Source: Shewanella metallivivens
GTDB lineage: Bacteria > Pseudomonadota > Gammaproteobacteria > Enterobacterales > Shewanellaceae
Assembly: GCF_028750675.1 (NCBI RefSeq)
Contig: NZ_JAQQPZ010000013.1
Location: 241,813-305,812, forward strand
Direction of reading: 5' to 3'
DNA: 64,000 bases
Part shown: positions 1 through 8,564 of the stretch, piece after piece
How positions within the stretch are numbered: the stretch's first letter is position 1
Layout: the number at the start of each line of letters is the position of its first letter
Translations under genes and position numbers: made by a program
Notes under the pieces: model-generated
Databases searched by the model: none
Seen by the model: only the letters and a program-made list of their open reading frames with translations
Told to the model about the DNA's origin: nothing

Positions 1-313
1 CTAACTCGGCATAGCCGCCACCAGGGACTAACGCACACACCTTGTCACCCACTTGCCACTGTGTCACGTCGTCGGCTACAGCAACAATTTCACCGGCAAC
101 TTCTAAGCCGATAATTTGGCTTGCCCCTGCTGGCGGCGGATAAGCGCCGACACGCTGTTTAATATCCGGGCCATTCACACCCGCGGCATACACTTTAATA
201 GTCACTTGGCCAGGTGATGGTAAATCAAGGATTGACTGCGCCATAGTCATCACTGTCGGCTCGCCGGATTGCTCAACAGTCACATGGGTAAATTGTCTGT
301 TATGTGTTGCCAT
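1..313 (-). CDS. Quinone oxidoreductase, zinc-type MDR superfamily (N-terminal part)
   Basis: This is the N-terminal 104 codons of a gene that runs off the left edge on the minus strand. The peptide begins MATHNRQFTH and shows the MDR pattern: a GVNGPDIKQR segment, then IIGLEVAGEIVAV and VGDKVCALVPGGGYAE. These fit the GroES-like domain of quinone oxidoreductases of the PIG3/QOR type, which reduce quinones or enones with NADPH. The NADPH-binding half is outside the window. The start ATG at 313 is the only good one before the non-coding upstream stretch. The exact substrate cannot be told. Confidence 0.85.
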   Translation of the reverse strand, partial: MATHNRQFTHVTVEQSGEPTVMTMAQSILDLPSPGQVTIKVYAAGVNGPDIKQRVGAYPPPAGASQIIGLEVAGEIVAVADDVTQWQVGDKVCALVPGGGYAEL

Positions 314-509
314 AAAATATTGTCTCGAATAAGTGTTACTAAAATGTAAATAGGCATAAATAGGCTGTAATTTGGTCAATATCTTTGTTTACAAAATAAG
401 CACATTTTTAAACAAAACGAACAATAAACGTCTTTAAACGCCCAAATAGCTTGCCTATATTAGCTGAACCTTTACTATACCCGACCGCTTAAACCATGGA
501 GCAAAATAC

Positions 510-1301
510 GTGAAAAAATACCTATCACTTATGCTGTTGTTAGCCAGTATTCACGCCCATGCAACACCGGTCCGGATTGCATCAGATATTTGGTGCCCCT
601 ATATTTGCGAAAATCAAAAAGGCTATATTGTAGAATTAACACAACGCGCTTTTGAAATCCAAAACCAAAAAGTTGAGTTTATAACTATTCCGTATAAACG
701 TGCTTTAGTTGAGCTACAAAGAAACAATATTGACGCCGTATTAGCGTTAACCCCAAGCGCCATTGCCGCCAATAAATTAGTGAGTGCGGATGTCGTTTTT
801 GGTTATAACAGTAATGACTTTTACACCTTAGTCGACAGCCAAGAGTCGTTTAACTATGTATCAGATCTTAATTTCACCCAGCAGGCAGCTGTTGTAGCAG
901 GTTACGATTATGGTATAGAGCTTGATGCTTGGCTAAACGCACACCCAAACAGTTATTTTGCCTCAGGAAGTGACCCTTTAGCGATGAATATTATTCGTCT
1001 TGTAAAAGGCCGTTATTCGGTGATCATCGACAATAAAAATGTCATTGAGTACACCGCGAGTCAATTAAACTTAAGTCAACAATTACGTTATGCAGGTACG
1101 ATAGGCAAACCAGTACCCTTATATGTAGGATTTAGTCAGCAAAATCAGGCAAATGCCGTTATGTTAGCTAACGGCATTAAACTGCTTAAAGACAATGGCG
1201 AATATCAAAGTATTATGAACAAATACAGATTATTACCTGAAGTTGGTTATGACAAGGCACGCTATAAACGTCTTCACAAGTTCCTTCCTGCGCTTAATTG
1301 A
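510..1301 (+). CDS. Periplasmic solute-binding protein, SBP_bac_3-like
   Basis: A 263-residue secreted protein. The GTG start is supported by GGAG at 498-501 and gives a clean signal peptide (MKKYLSLMLLLASIHAHA) followed by TPVRIASDIWCPY, typical of the first strand of family 3 solute-binding proteins. Later segments (PYKRALVELQRNNIDAV, and LKDNGEYQSIMNKY near the end) fit the same fold. No ABC permease or ATPase gene lies nearby, so it may be an orphan sensor or scavenging protein, as is common in Shewanella. The ligand is unknown. The gene stands alone, with about 170 bp to the next coding start. Confidence 0.8.
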   Translation: MKKYLSLMLLLASIHAHATPVRIASDIWCPYICENQKGYIVELTQRAFEIQNQKVEFITIPYKRALVELQRNNIDAVLALTPSAIAANKLVSADVVFGYNSNDFYTLVDSQESFNYVSDLNFTQQAAVVAGYDYGIELDAWLNAHPNSYFASGSDPLAMNIIRLVKGRYSVIIDNKNVIEYTASQLNLSQQLRYAGTIGKPVPLYVGFSQQNQANAVMLANGIKLLKDNGEYQSIMNKYRLLPEVGYDKARYKRLHKFLPALN

Positions 1302-1469
1302 TGTCATTTCTCCTGTATTCATCTCCAAATATCCATTGATAATATGCAAGATTTGGTAACATTATTTCACTTTATATTCATTCCATCTTGGTTAAACTCA
1401 CACCCACAAAAACAATAAATTATCATTTGGGATGAATAACATCTGTTGACAGGTGTTAGAGGAATATTT

Positions 1470-3926
1470 ATGCGCGTATGTTGCCAACTGCTATTATTGG
1501 CCTTTACCAGCTCTGCCATTTTTACGAGTTCAGCTTCAGAGATTGTTCAAAGCAAAGGTCATTTTGAAGATAAATTTCGGCAACTTGAAGAAAGCCTCCC
1601 AACCGCAAATGATTACCGCAATGCAGCAGGAGAGCCAGGAAAAGACTATTGGCAGCAGCAAGTTGACTATAAAATCAATGTCACACTAGATGAAAAAAAG
1701 CGCCGCATTGAAGGTAAGCAAGTCATTACTTACCACAACAATTCTCCGTATACCCTAAAATATTTATGGTTACAGCTAGAGCAAAACCGTTTCAAATCCG
1801 ACTCTATCGCTGAACGTAGCAGTACCTTTAATGGCGTTGATGGTAGTGTGAGCGCGGCGAACACTTATGGCGACAGTGCATTTGCAAAAATCAGCCTGCA
1901 AGATCTGCGTCGCCAACACTTTTTAGCCGACAATAATCTAGGCTACCAGATTGCAGCGGTAACCGATGCAAACAAAAAACCACTAAAATACACCATCGTC
2001 GGCGCTCAAATGCGTATCGATTTACCCAAGTCGTTACCTCACAATCAATCCACTACACTCAATATAAATTACAGTTACAATATTTTAGAAGAAGATGCCG
2101 TTGGGGCTCGCTCGGGTTATGAACATTTTCCTGACGATGAGCGTGAAGGGGGTAATGATATCTTTTTATTAGCCCAATGGTTTCCTAGAGTCGCCAGCTA
2201 TTCTGACTACGAAGCGTGGCACAACAAAGAATTTTTAGGCAGCGGTGAATTTACCCTAGAGTTTGGTAATTACGATGTCAGTATGACCGTACCGAGCGAC
2301 CATATCGTCACCGCAACCGGCGTATTGCAAAACAGCAAAAGCGTACTTTCAGCTGCACAACGTGAACGCTTAGAAAAGGCTAAAACGGCGAAAAAACCGG
2401 TGTTTATTGTGTCGGCAGATGAAGCCCTTGCCAATGAATCAAGTGTGGTAAGTGGCACTAAAACATGGCACTTTAAAGCTGACAATGTTCGCGATTTTGC
2501 ATGGGCATCATCGCGTAAGTTTATATGGGACGCACAAGGTTACCAGCAAAAAGACAGCAACAATCCCCACGTAATGGCAATGTCGTTTTACCCAAAAGAA
2601 GGTGGTGAGCTATGGCAGCGATATTCAACCGCCTCAGTGATCCATACCCTAAAAGTCTATTCACGTTTTACCTTCGACTACCCATACCCTGCAGCCATTA
2701 GTGTCAATGGTCCTGTTGGCGGCATGGAATACCCAATGATAAGCTTTAATGGCCCGCGCACCATTTGGCACGACGATGAAAGCCGCACCTATACCTTGTC
2801 TGAAAAACAATTTTTGATCGGCGTGGTTATCCACGAAGTCGGCCATAATTACTTCCCGATGATCGTAAACTCAGATGAGCGCCAATGGACCTGGATGGAT
2901 GAAGGCATAAACAGCTTTTTAGACGGCATAGCCACACGCGAATGGGACCCTAATTTACCCTGGGGACGTGAGCCAAGTGATGTGACTGAATACATGAAGT
3001 CAAACGTACAAGTGCCCATTATGACCCAGTCAGACAGTGTGTTGCAGCTAGGACCAAATGCTTATATTAAACCAGCAGTAGCATTAAATATTTTGCGTGA
3101 AGTGGTATTAGGCCGTGAGTTATTTGACTTTGCTTTTCAAGAGTACAGTCACCGTTGGATGAACAAACGCCCAACACCGAGCGACTTTTTCCGCACCATG
3201 GAAGAAGCCTCTGGGGTTGATTTAGATTGGTTTTTCCGTGGTTGGTTTTACACTACTGACCATGTGGATATTTCACTTGATCGCATTTATAAACTGCGCC
3301 TAGATACCAACAATCCAGACATCGATTTTGATCGCCGTCGTCAAGACTATCAAGCCAAGCCCATGCCTTATTCTGTTGAGCGAAATCAACAAAGCGGCCA
3401 AAAAACCTGGGTTGAACTGAACTCCGACAACCTTGATTATCACGACCAACATGATCAATTTAGCGTCACGAATAAAGAGCGAAATAAATACAACAAAAAA
3501 CACGCAGAACTCGACCCATGGGAGCAACAAGTGCTTGCTCGAGCGCTAAAAGAAGATAAAAACTACTACGTGTTTAACTTTGCGAATCTTGGTGGTCTGG
3601 TGATGCCGATCCTGCTCGAATTGACCTTCGAGAATGGCAACACTGAATCTTTAGTATTACCGGCTGAAATTTGGCGTCGTTCGCCATCGCAGGTCAGTAA
3701 GCTAATTGTGACCGATAAAGACAATATCTTGGTCTCTGCCGTAGTTGACCGCCGTGGTGAAACAGCCGACGTCGATATTGAAAACAACTATTATCCGCGT
3801 CAAATTATTCCATCACGTATTGAAGCTTTTAAAGAAGAAGAGCGTAAAGGCAACAAATACCGCGATATTATGCATGACAACAAAGAAGCGTTGAAAGAAC
3901 CTGAAATTAAAGTGAAAAAGAAATGA
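1470..3926 (+). CDS. M1 family zinc metallopeptidase, secreted
   Basis: An 818-residue aminopeptidase-like protein. The ATG at 1470 is preferred over the upstream TTG at 1446 because TAGAGGA lies just before it and it opens a signal peptide (MRVCCQLLLLAFTSSA). The zinc site is complete: HEVGH at residues 455-459 and the third ligand E478 in WMDEG, giving HEXXH-x18-E. GGMEYP upstream matches the M1 substrate-binding GxMEN-like motif. It probably trims peptides in the periplasm or at the outer membrane. The C-terminal region is long and very charged (ends EIKVKKK). The next gene overlaps it by four bases, so the two are probably co-translated. Confidence 0.88.
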   Translation: MRVCCQLLLLAFTSSAIFTSSASEIVQSKGHFEDKFRQLEESLPTANDYRNAAGEPGKDYWQQQVDYKINVTLDEKKRRIEGKQVITYHNNSPYTLKYLWLQLEQNRFKSDSIAERSSTFNGVDGSVSAANTYGDSAFAKISLQDLRRQHFLADNNLGYQIAAVTDANKKPLKYTIVGAQMRIDLPKSLPHNQSTTLNINYSYNILEEDAVGARSGYEHFPDDEREGGNDIFLLAQWFPRVASYSDYEAWHNKEFLGSGEFTLEFGNYDVSMTVPSDHIVTATGVLQNSKSVLSAAQRERLEKAKTAKKPVFIVSADEALANESSVVSGTKTWHFKADNVRDFAWASSRKFIWDAQGYQQKDSNNPHVMAMSFYPKEGGELWQRYSTASVIHTLKVYSRFTFDYPYPAAISVNGPVGGMEYPMISFNGPRTIWHDDESRTYTLSEKQFLIGVVIHEVGHNYFPMIVNSDERQWTWMDEGINSFLDGIATREWDPNLPWGREPSDVTEYMKSNVQVPIMTQSDSVLQLGPNAYIKPAVALNILREVVLGRELFDFAFQEYSHRWMNKRPTPSDFFRTMEEASGVDLDWFFRGWFYTTDHVDISLDRIYKLRLDTNNPDIDFDRRRQDYQAKPMPYSVERNQQSGQKTWVELNSDNLDYHDQHDQFSVTNKERNKYNKKHAELDPWEQQVLARALKEDKNYYVFNFANLGGLVMPILLELTFENGNTESLVLPAEIWRRSPSQVSKLIVTDKDNILVSAVVDRRGETADVDIENNYYPRQIIPSRIEAFKEEERKGNKYRDIMHDNKEALKEPEIKVKKK

Positions 3927-4444
3927 TGCGCCCATTAATCAGCTTAGTATTAATCAGTATTGTGAGTTTAAGCCTATTTGCAGGTAATGCCTTTGGCCAC
4001 CAGCAAAAAGAAGCCTACACCAGTATTGTATTTAATCAGCGCAGCGGCATGCTGGAAATTCAACATCGTTTTTATTTACACGATGCAGAACATGCAGCCC
4101 AACAAGTGATCGATAAAAATACCGATTTGATCGGCGATCCGGTTGGACGTGAAGCTTTTGCCTATTACGCAATGTCGACATTTGCCATGCAAGATCAACA
4201 ACAACAGCCGTTAACCTTAACCTATGTTGGAACCGAGCTAGAAGGTCAGTATTTGTGGGTGTATCAAGAAACCCCGATAACAGAAGATATGGACGGGTTT
4301 TACCTTAAAATGAACACACTACAAGAGTTATGGTCAGAACAAACAAACCACATTAATGTAGAACGTAATAAGCATGTCACTTCGGTACGGCTGCACATTG
4401 CTGACTCATGGCACTACATTGAAGTGGCGAAAGCGGATAAATAA
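3923..4444 (+). CDS. DUF6702 family secreted protein
   Basis: A 173-residue protein with a signal peptide (MMRPLISLVLISIVSLSLFAGNAFG). The mature part begins HQQKEAYTSIVFNQRSGMLE, then HRFYLHDAEHAA, which is the pattern of DUF6702 proteins. These usually sit next to M1-like metallopeptidase genes, as here. The start overlaps the stop of the peptidase in an ATGA arrangement, indicating translational coupling. Function is unknown; it may help fold, anchor or present substrate to the peptidase. A second ATG three bases later is equally possible. Confidence 0.75.
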   Translation: MMRPLISLVLISIVSLSLFAGNAFGHQQKEAYTSIVFNQRSGMLEIQHRFYLHDAEHAAQQVIDKNTDLIGDPVGREAFAYYAMSTFAMQDQQQQPLTLTYVGTELEGQYLWVYQETPITEDMDGFYLKMNTLQELWSEQTNHINVERNKHVTSVRLHIADSWHYIEVAKADK

Positions 4445-4483
4445 ACACTGCGTAACTTGCACAAAACAATAGCAACATATTGA

Positions 4484-4527
4484 AACGCCATACTGACCAT
4501 ATATACCCAATCAACCTGTATGGCGTT
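4484..4527. terminator. Stem-loop between convergent genes
   Basis: A 10-bp perfect inverted repeat, AACGCCATAC at 4484-4493 and GTATGGCGTT at 4518-4527, with a 24-base loop. It lies between two convergent genes (the DUF6702 gene and the sulP-type gene) and probably ends transcription from both sides. The U-tract is weak, so it may not act by itself. Confidence 0.5.
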
Positions 4528-4534
4528 GTTATAT

Positions 4535-6301
4535 TTAACTCTCTCTTACATCGCGAACGGTATCGTCACTAGCCGTTTCTTCACTGACAATGTCATCTAG
4601 CGCATCGGCTAACGTTGAATACGTTACGCACTGCACTCCATCGGGCTTAAAGCCGGCTTTTGCTAAGGTTTTCAGCGGCTGAAATTGAAAATCAGCCAAC
4701 AATACTCGGGTGTTATCGTGCTTACATTTGGCAATGTATTTGTATAATGCCGCAACGCCGCCCGAGTCTAAAATAGACACCCCATCGAAATACAATACCA
4801 CGCCGTCTTGCTCAGCACTTAAATGAACCAACTCACCAAATACGCCATCTGCGGCAGCAAAAAATAATGGCCCGTTAATTTTAAAGACTTTCCAGCGCGG
4901 CGGCAGTTCAACGTGTATGTGTTTTTTCTGCTCGCTAATGTCTTGCACTTTCGTCATGTCGGCTACTTGTTTCATAAATAGCAGCGAGGCTAAAATAATC
5001 CCAGCGCTGATCGCTATTACCATGTCGAATAAAATGGTTAATAACAAACACACCAGCAAGACGAGTACCTCACTGGCAGGAGCTTTCTTGATTAAATGAA
5101 CAATTTTGGGCGCTTCGCTCATGTTCCACGCCACCATGATAAGCAGTGCCGACATGCCCGCCATGGGGATATACGCCAAAATACGACTTAAAGACAACAA
5201 AGACACCAATACCACCAGCGCGTGGATCATGGCAGCGACGGGACTCATCGCGCCAGACTTAAAGTTTGCCGCCGAGCGGGCAATGGCCGCAGTCGCGGTG
5301 ATCCCGCCAAAAAATGGTGTAATAATATTGCCGATCCCCTGGCCCAGTAATTCACTATTGGCACTGTGCTTTTTACCTGACATACCGTCTAACACTACCG
5401 CGCACAATAACGACTCAATTGCGCCCAACATGGCAATGGCAAATGCCGCTGACAATAAATCACTGACTAATTGCCAGCTAAACACCAGTGGGACTTCTCC
5501 GGCTTGTGAGCGCAACCAGGGCCATTGAAAATCTGGGAGCATTGATGGGATCCCCGCACCAATTGAACCATCGGCTAGGGTAAAACTGAATGTTGAGCCA
5601 ATCGTCGCCACATTAAACCCTTGCAGATTTAACATTAACGCCACGATGCTGCCCACCACCACCGCGGGTAAATGCGCAGGCACCGCTATCTTAAGCTTTG
5701 GCCATAAAACAAACACCACTAAGGTGCTTAAGCCCACCAATAACGTCGGCCCAGAAAACCCTAGTATCTCTTGAATTAAGGTGGCCACTTTACCCACAAA
5801 GCTTTCTGGCATGTCTGCAATATTCAATCCCAAAAAGTCTTTTACTTGCAGCACAGCAATAACAACGGCAATCCCGCCGGTAAAGCCTAACGTCACCGAC
5901 TCCGGAATATATTGAATAAAGCGCCCTAAACGAAACAACGCCATGATGATTAGCATCACGCCAGATAGAATGCTGGCAAGCAGTAACCCAGACAAGCCAT
6001 ATTGGTGCACGATGGGATAGAGGATGACCACAAATGCGGCCGTTGGCCCTGATACGCTATAGCGCGAGCCACCCGTTAGCGGAATCACAAACCCAGCGAT
6101 AATGGCTGTGTATAAGCCATATTGCGGCGCCACACCGATGGCAATAGCCAATGCCATTGCCAGAGGAATGGCAATAATACCAACGGTTAATCCTGCTAAT
6201 AAATCTTTAGAAAATACGGCAATGCTGTAAGGATTGTCTTTTAAGGACTCTCGGAGCGCATGCCCGATACGAAGAGAAAATAAATGTGTGCGGTATTTCA
6301 T
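4535..6301 (-). CDS. SulP family anion transporter with STAS domain
   Basis: A 588-residue inner membrane protein. The N-terminal two thirds is a string of hydrophobic helices with the SulP signature (LLAGLTVGIIAIPLAMALAI, then YSVSGPTAAFVV). The C-terminal 130 residues form a STAS domain, with ILDSGGV carrying the conserved serine. SulP proteins move sulfate, bicarbonate or dicarboxylates with sodium or protons; the sequence alone does not decide which. No carbonic anhydrase or sulfate assimilation gene is next to it. The gene is monocistronic: the upstream neighbour is 296 bp away and ends toward it. Confidence 0.9.
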   Translation of the reverse strand: MKYRTHLFSLRIGHALRESLKDNPYSIAVFSKDLLAGLTVGIIAIPLAMALAIAIGVAPQYGLYTAIIAGFVIPLTGGSRYSVSGPTAAFVVILYPIVHQYGLSGLLLASILSGVMLIIMALFRLGRFIQYIPESVTLGFTGGIAVVIAVLQVKDFLGLNIADMPESFVGKVATLIQEILGFSGPTLLVGLSTLVVFVLWPKLKIAVPAHLPAVVVGSIVALMLNLQGFNVATIGSTFSFTLADGSIGAGIPSMLPDFQWPWLRSQAGEVPLVFSWQLVSDLLSAAFAIAMLGAIESLLCAVVLDGMSGKKHSANSELLGQGIGNIITPFFGGITATAAIARSAANFKSGAMSPVAAMIHALVVLVSLLSLSRILAYIPMAGMSALLIMVAWNMSEAPKIVHLIKKAPASEVLVLLVCLLLTILFDMVIAISAGIILASLLFMKQVADMTKVQDISEQKKHIHVELPPRWKVFKINGPLFFAAADGVFGELVHLSAEQDGVVLYFDGVSILDSGGVAALYKYIAKCKHDNTRVLLADFQFQPLKTLAKAGFKPDGVQCVTYSTLADALDDIVSEETASDDTVRDVRES

Positions 6302-6390
6302 TGAGGCGATCCCATAACCTAGGCGGTATAAAAGATACCCCTCATTATAGGCCGATTGCCCGCTAGTACAATCAAATTAAGTTACCACTA

Positions 6391-6458
6391 GATGATAATT
6401 TTATTATCATCACATTATAATGATAACTAGCATTATAATGTGATGATAACTAGCATTA
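6391..6458. repeat. AT-rich long palindrome with overlapping direct repeat
   Basis: A 19-bp perfect inverted repeat (6404-6422 with 6431-6449) separated by 8 bases. The same sequence also contains a 15-base direct repeat, TGATAACTAGCATTA, at 6421-6435 and 6444-6458. A second smaller hairpin, GATGATAA at 6391-6398 with TTATCATC at 6404-6411, competes for the same left arm. It lies between the start of the SulP gene and the end of the sensor kinase operon. It may be a terminator, a regulator site or a small mobile-repeat relic. Confidence 0.8.
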
Positions 6459-6597
6459 ATCAGTGACTACTCAGACTGGTCACATCATTAATGGAAATGG
6501 TGCAAGGCATCGCTATGGCTGCGCCCTATCAATTAGCAAGAAGCTGTTCTGCGAGATCAACACGTTTTTAACTCAAACAACATTCAACCAGCAAAGA

Positions 6598-7860
6598 TCA
6601 ACAGGCTCTAGTAAAGTCGATAGCCACCTTTCGCCCTCGATTCGTTTCAATGTTTTGATATGGCCAATCATATTGGGCAATTAAACGCGTAGTGAGCTCA
6701 AGCCCCAAACCAAAACCTAAATCGTCGCTGCTGCTGGTGTGAGCTTCAAACTGATTAATCACACTGACCGATGTTGCCGACTGCACAATGGTCACCGAGC
6801 CTTCTTGCGTATGCTGTAGCGCATTACGAATAAGGTTAGTCATAATAATACGACATAGGGTATTGGGTAATTGCTGTGAAGATTCATCTGTCGTGATGTT
6901 AAGTTCAATATTTTTACCATGGGTTAAATAATCTAAATCCTGCACAAGTTGACGGATAAGCGGGCCTAAGTGCACCTCATTCAGTGGTAAACTTTTTCCT
7001 TCGCGCCGCGTCAGCCATAATAAGGTTTCAGTTAAATCTGTCATGGTGATGCCCGCACGCTCAATACGGCTAACCACTTGTGCTTGTTTGTCTGCGCTAA
7101 CCCCTTTGCTTATCATTTTTTGTAATAGCTCGGTATTGGTACGAACCACGGCAATAGGCGTGCGCAACTCATGGCTGGCGTAACTTAAAAACTGCTGCTC
7201 GCGAGCTAGGCTCTCTTGCACTGTGCTTAAGCTGGTTTTAATGATTGACGCTAACGTATTAAGCTCGCTGTAATGAAAATCTGGCGTTGGCAGCTCAAGT
7301 TGCTGAGTGGTGAGGCCTTTCGCCCAGTTTTTGAGTCGCTCTACTGGCTGCGTTACACGACGTATCACCAAAATGAGTACGACAGCAAAAGCAATAATAC
7401 CCAGTATTGCAGTGAGAAAAATGATTAAAAAATACGGAGGGCCTTGTCGTTTAAACGCGCCGATTTTTTCGCGTTCAAATACGGTGGATACAAAGCGTGT
7501 TTCAGTACCGTATTGTACTTTCATGGTAAAATAGCCGACATCAGGCGGAGTAATGAGATTACCGCCCACAATGGTCTTATTTAACACATTAAATTCTGTG
7601 GGTGGCGTTAGCATGATTTGCCGCACGGTTTCAGGCAAGTCTTGCCAACGACTAGCAACAGTAAATGCATCAAACTGATATGGCTTGCCGTCTGATACAT
7701 TTTGTTGCTGGCCTTGAGCGTACATGGCAATCCGCATCGATGAATCCATACCGGCAACAAAGTAGTGCAAACTCAGCGCTGACAAAATCAATATGGTACC
7801 AATACCGGTCACCAGCATAGCCAGTATCACATATAACCGAATGCTCGGGAGTATCTTCAT
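6598..7860 (-). CDS. Two-component sensor histidine kinase
   Basis: A 420-residue membrane kinase. A first membrane helix lies at about residues 9-33 and a second at about 143-166, enclosing a periplasmic sensor domain of roughly 105 residues. A HAMP-like linker follows, then the HisKA box ASHELRTPIAVV with phosphoacceptor H230. The ATPase domain ends with a GFGLGLELTTRLIAQYD block. The start overlaps the stop of the response regulator by four bases. It is the last gene of the RND pump operon, so it most likely senses a pump substrate or membrane stress and controls the pump. The ligand is unknown. Confidence 0.9.
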   Translation of the reverse strand: MKILPSIRLYVILAMLVTGIGTILILSALSLHYFVAGMDSSMRIAMYAQGQQQNVSDGKPYQFDAFTVASRWQDLPETVRQIMLTPPTEFNVLNKTIVGGNLITPPDVGYFTMKVQYGTETRFVSTVFEREKIGAFKRQGPPYFLIIFLTAILGIIAFAVVLILVIRRVTQPVERLKNWAKGLTTQQLELPTPDFHYSELNTLASIIKTSLSTVQESLAREQQFLSYASHELRTPIAVVRTNTELLQKMISKGVSADKQAQVVSRIERAGITMTDLTETLLWLTRREGKSLPLNEVHLGPLIRQLVQDLDYLTHGKNIELNITTDESSQQLPNTLCRIIMTNLIRNALQHTQEGSVTIVQSATSVSVINQFEAHTSSSDDLGFGLGLELTTRLIAQYDWPYQNIETNRGRKVAIDFTRAC

Positions 7861-8546
7861 GCCTTATCAGATTCCTTTATTGCAAAACCGTAGCCACTCA
7901 CAGTGTGCAGTAGCTTGTTGTCATGGTCTGCATCAACTTGTTTGCGTAAATTAAAAATATGCACTTTTAAGCTGTTACTGTCGGGTTGCTCATCGCCCCA
8001 TACCGTTTGCATTAACTTTTCCCGTGACACAGGATTGGGGCTGGCACGCAGTAATACGGTTAAAATTTTCAATGCGGTCGGCGACAGTTTTAATTCGACG
8101 TTATTACGAAAAGCCTGCTTTTGCTGTACATCAACGCTTAAGTCGGCCAGCGTAAGACGTTGCACCTGGCCACTGCGTCTACGGGCCAACACTTTGACCC
8201 TGACAATAAGCTCTTCCATAGCAAATGGCTTCACTAAATAGTCGTCTGTGCCATTGGCAAAACCGGTAAGCTTATCATCTAGGGTGTCACGCGCAGTGAG
8301 CATTAACACTGGCACATCAATGCCCTCTGCGCGAATAGATTCGCACACTTGCAGGCCATTCATTTTGGGTAAATTTAAATCCAAAATAATCGCGTCGTAA
8401 TGGTTTTGCTGAATTAAATGCAGCCCAGCTAACCCATTAGCACTGTGATCGCACAAGATGTCTTCGAGTTCTAAATACTCGATTACCGCTGTGGCGAGAT
8501 CGAGATCATCTTCAACCAGTAATAACTGTAATTTATCAGCTGTCAT
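7857..8546 (-). CDS. OmpR/PhoB-family response regulator
   Basis: A 229-residue regulator. The receiver domain shows the acidic pair in VEDDLD, phosphoacceptor D56 (LDLNLP), and K in LVKPFAMEEL. The C-terminal winged helix includes ALKILTVLLRASPNPVSREKL and the recognition segment SNSLKVHIFNLRKQVD. It overlaps the kinase gene by four bases and follows the RND permease by 18 bp, so pump and regulator share a transcript. Its domain style resembles the QseB/PmrA group, and a PmrA-like CTTAAC-N5-CTTAAC repeat is present at the operon promoter (14393-14411), consistent with autoregulation. Confidence 0.92.
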   Translation of the reverse strand: MTADKLQLLLVEDDLDLATAVIEYLELEDILCDHSANGLAGLHLIQQNHYDAIILDLNLPKMNGLQVCESIRAEGIDVPVLMLTARDTLDDKLTGFANGTDDYLVKPFAMEELIVRVKVLARRRSGQVQRLTLADLSVDVQQKQAFRNNVELKLSPTALKILTVLLRASPNPVSREKLMQTVWGDEQPDSNSLKVHIFNLRKQVDADHDNKLLHTVSGYGFAIKESDKA

Positions 8547-8564
8547 CGAACTGGCTCCTTGGTT

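Noticed and set aside
5106..5528. 140-codon plus-strand ORF within the SulP gene
   Set aside because: It is antisense to a well-supported transporter gene and has no domain.
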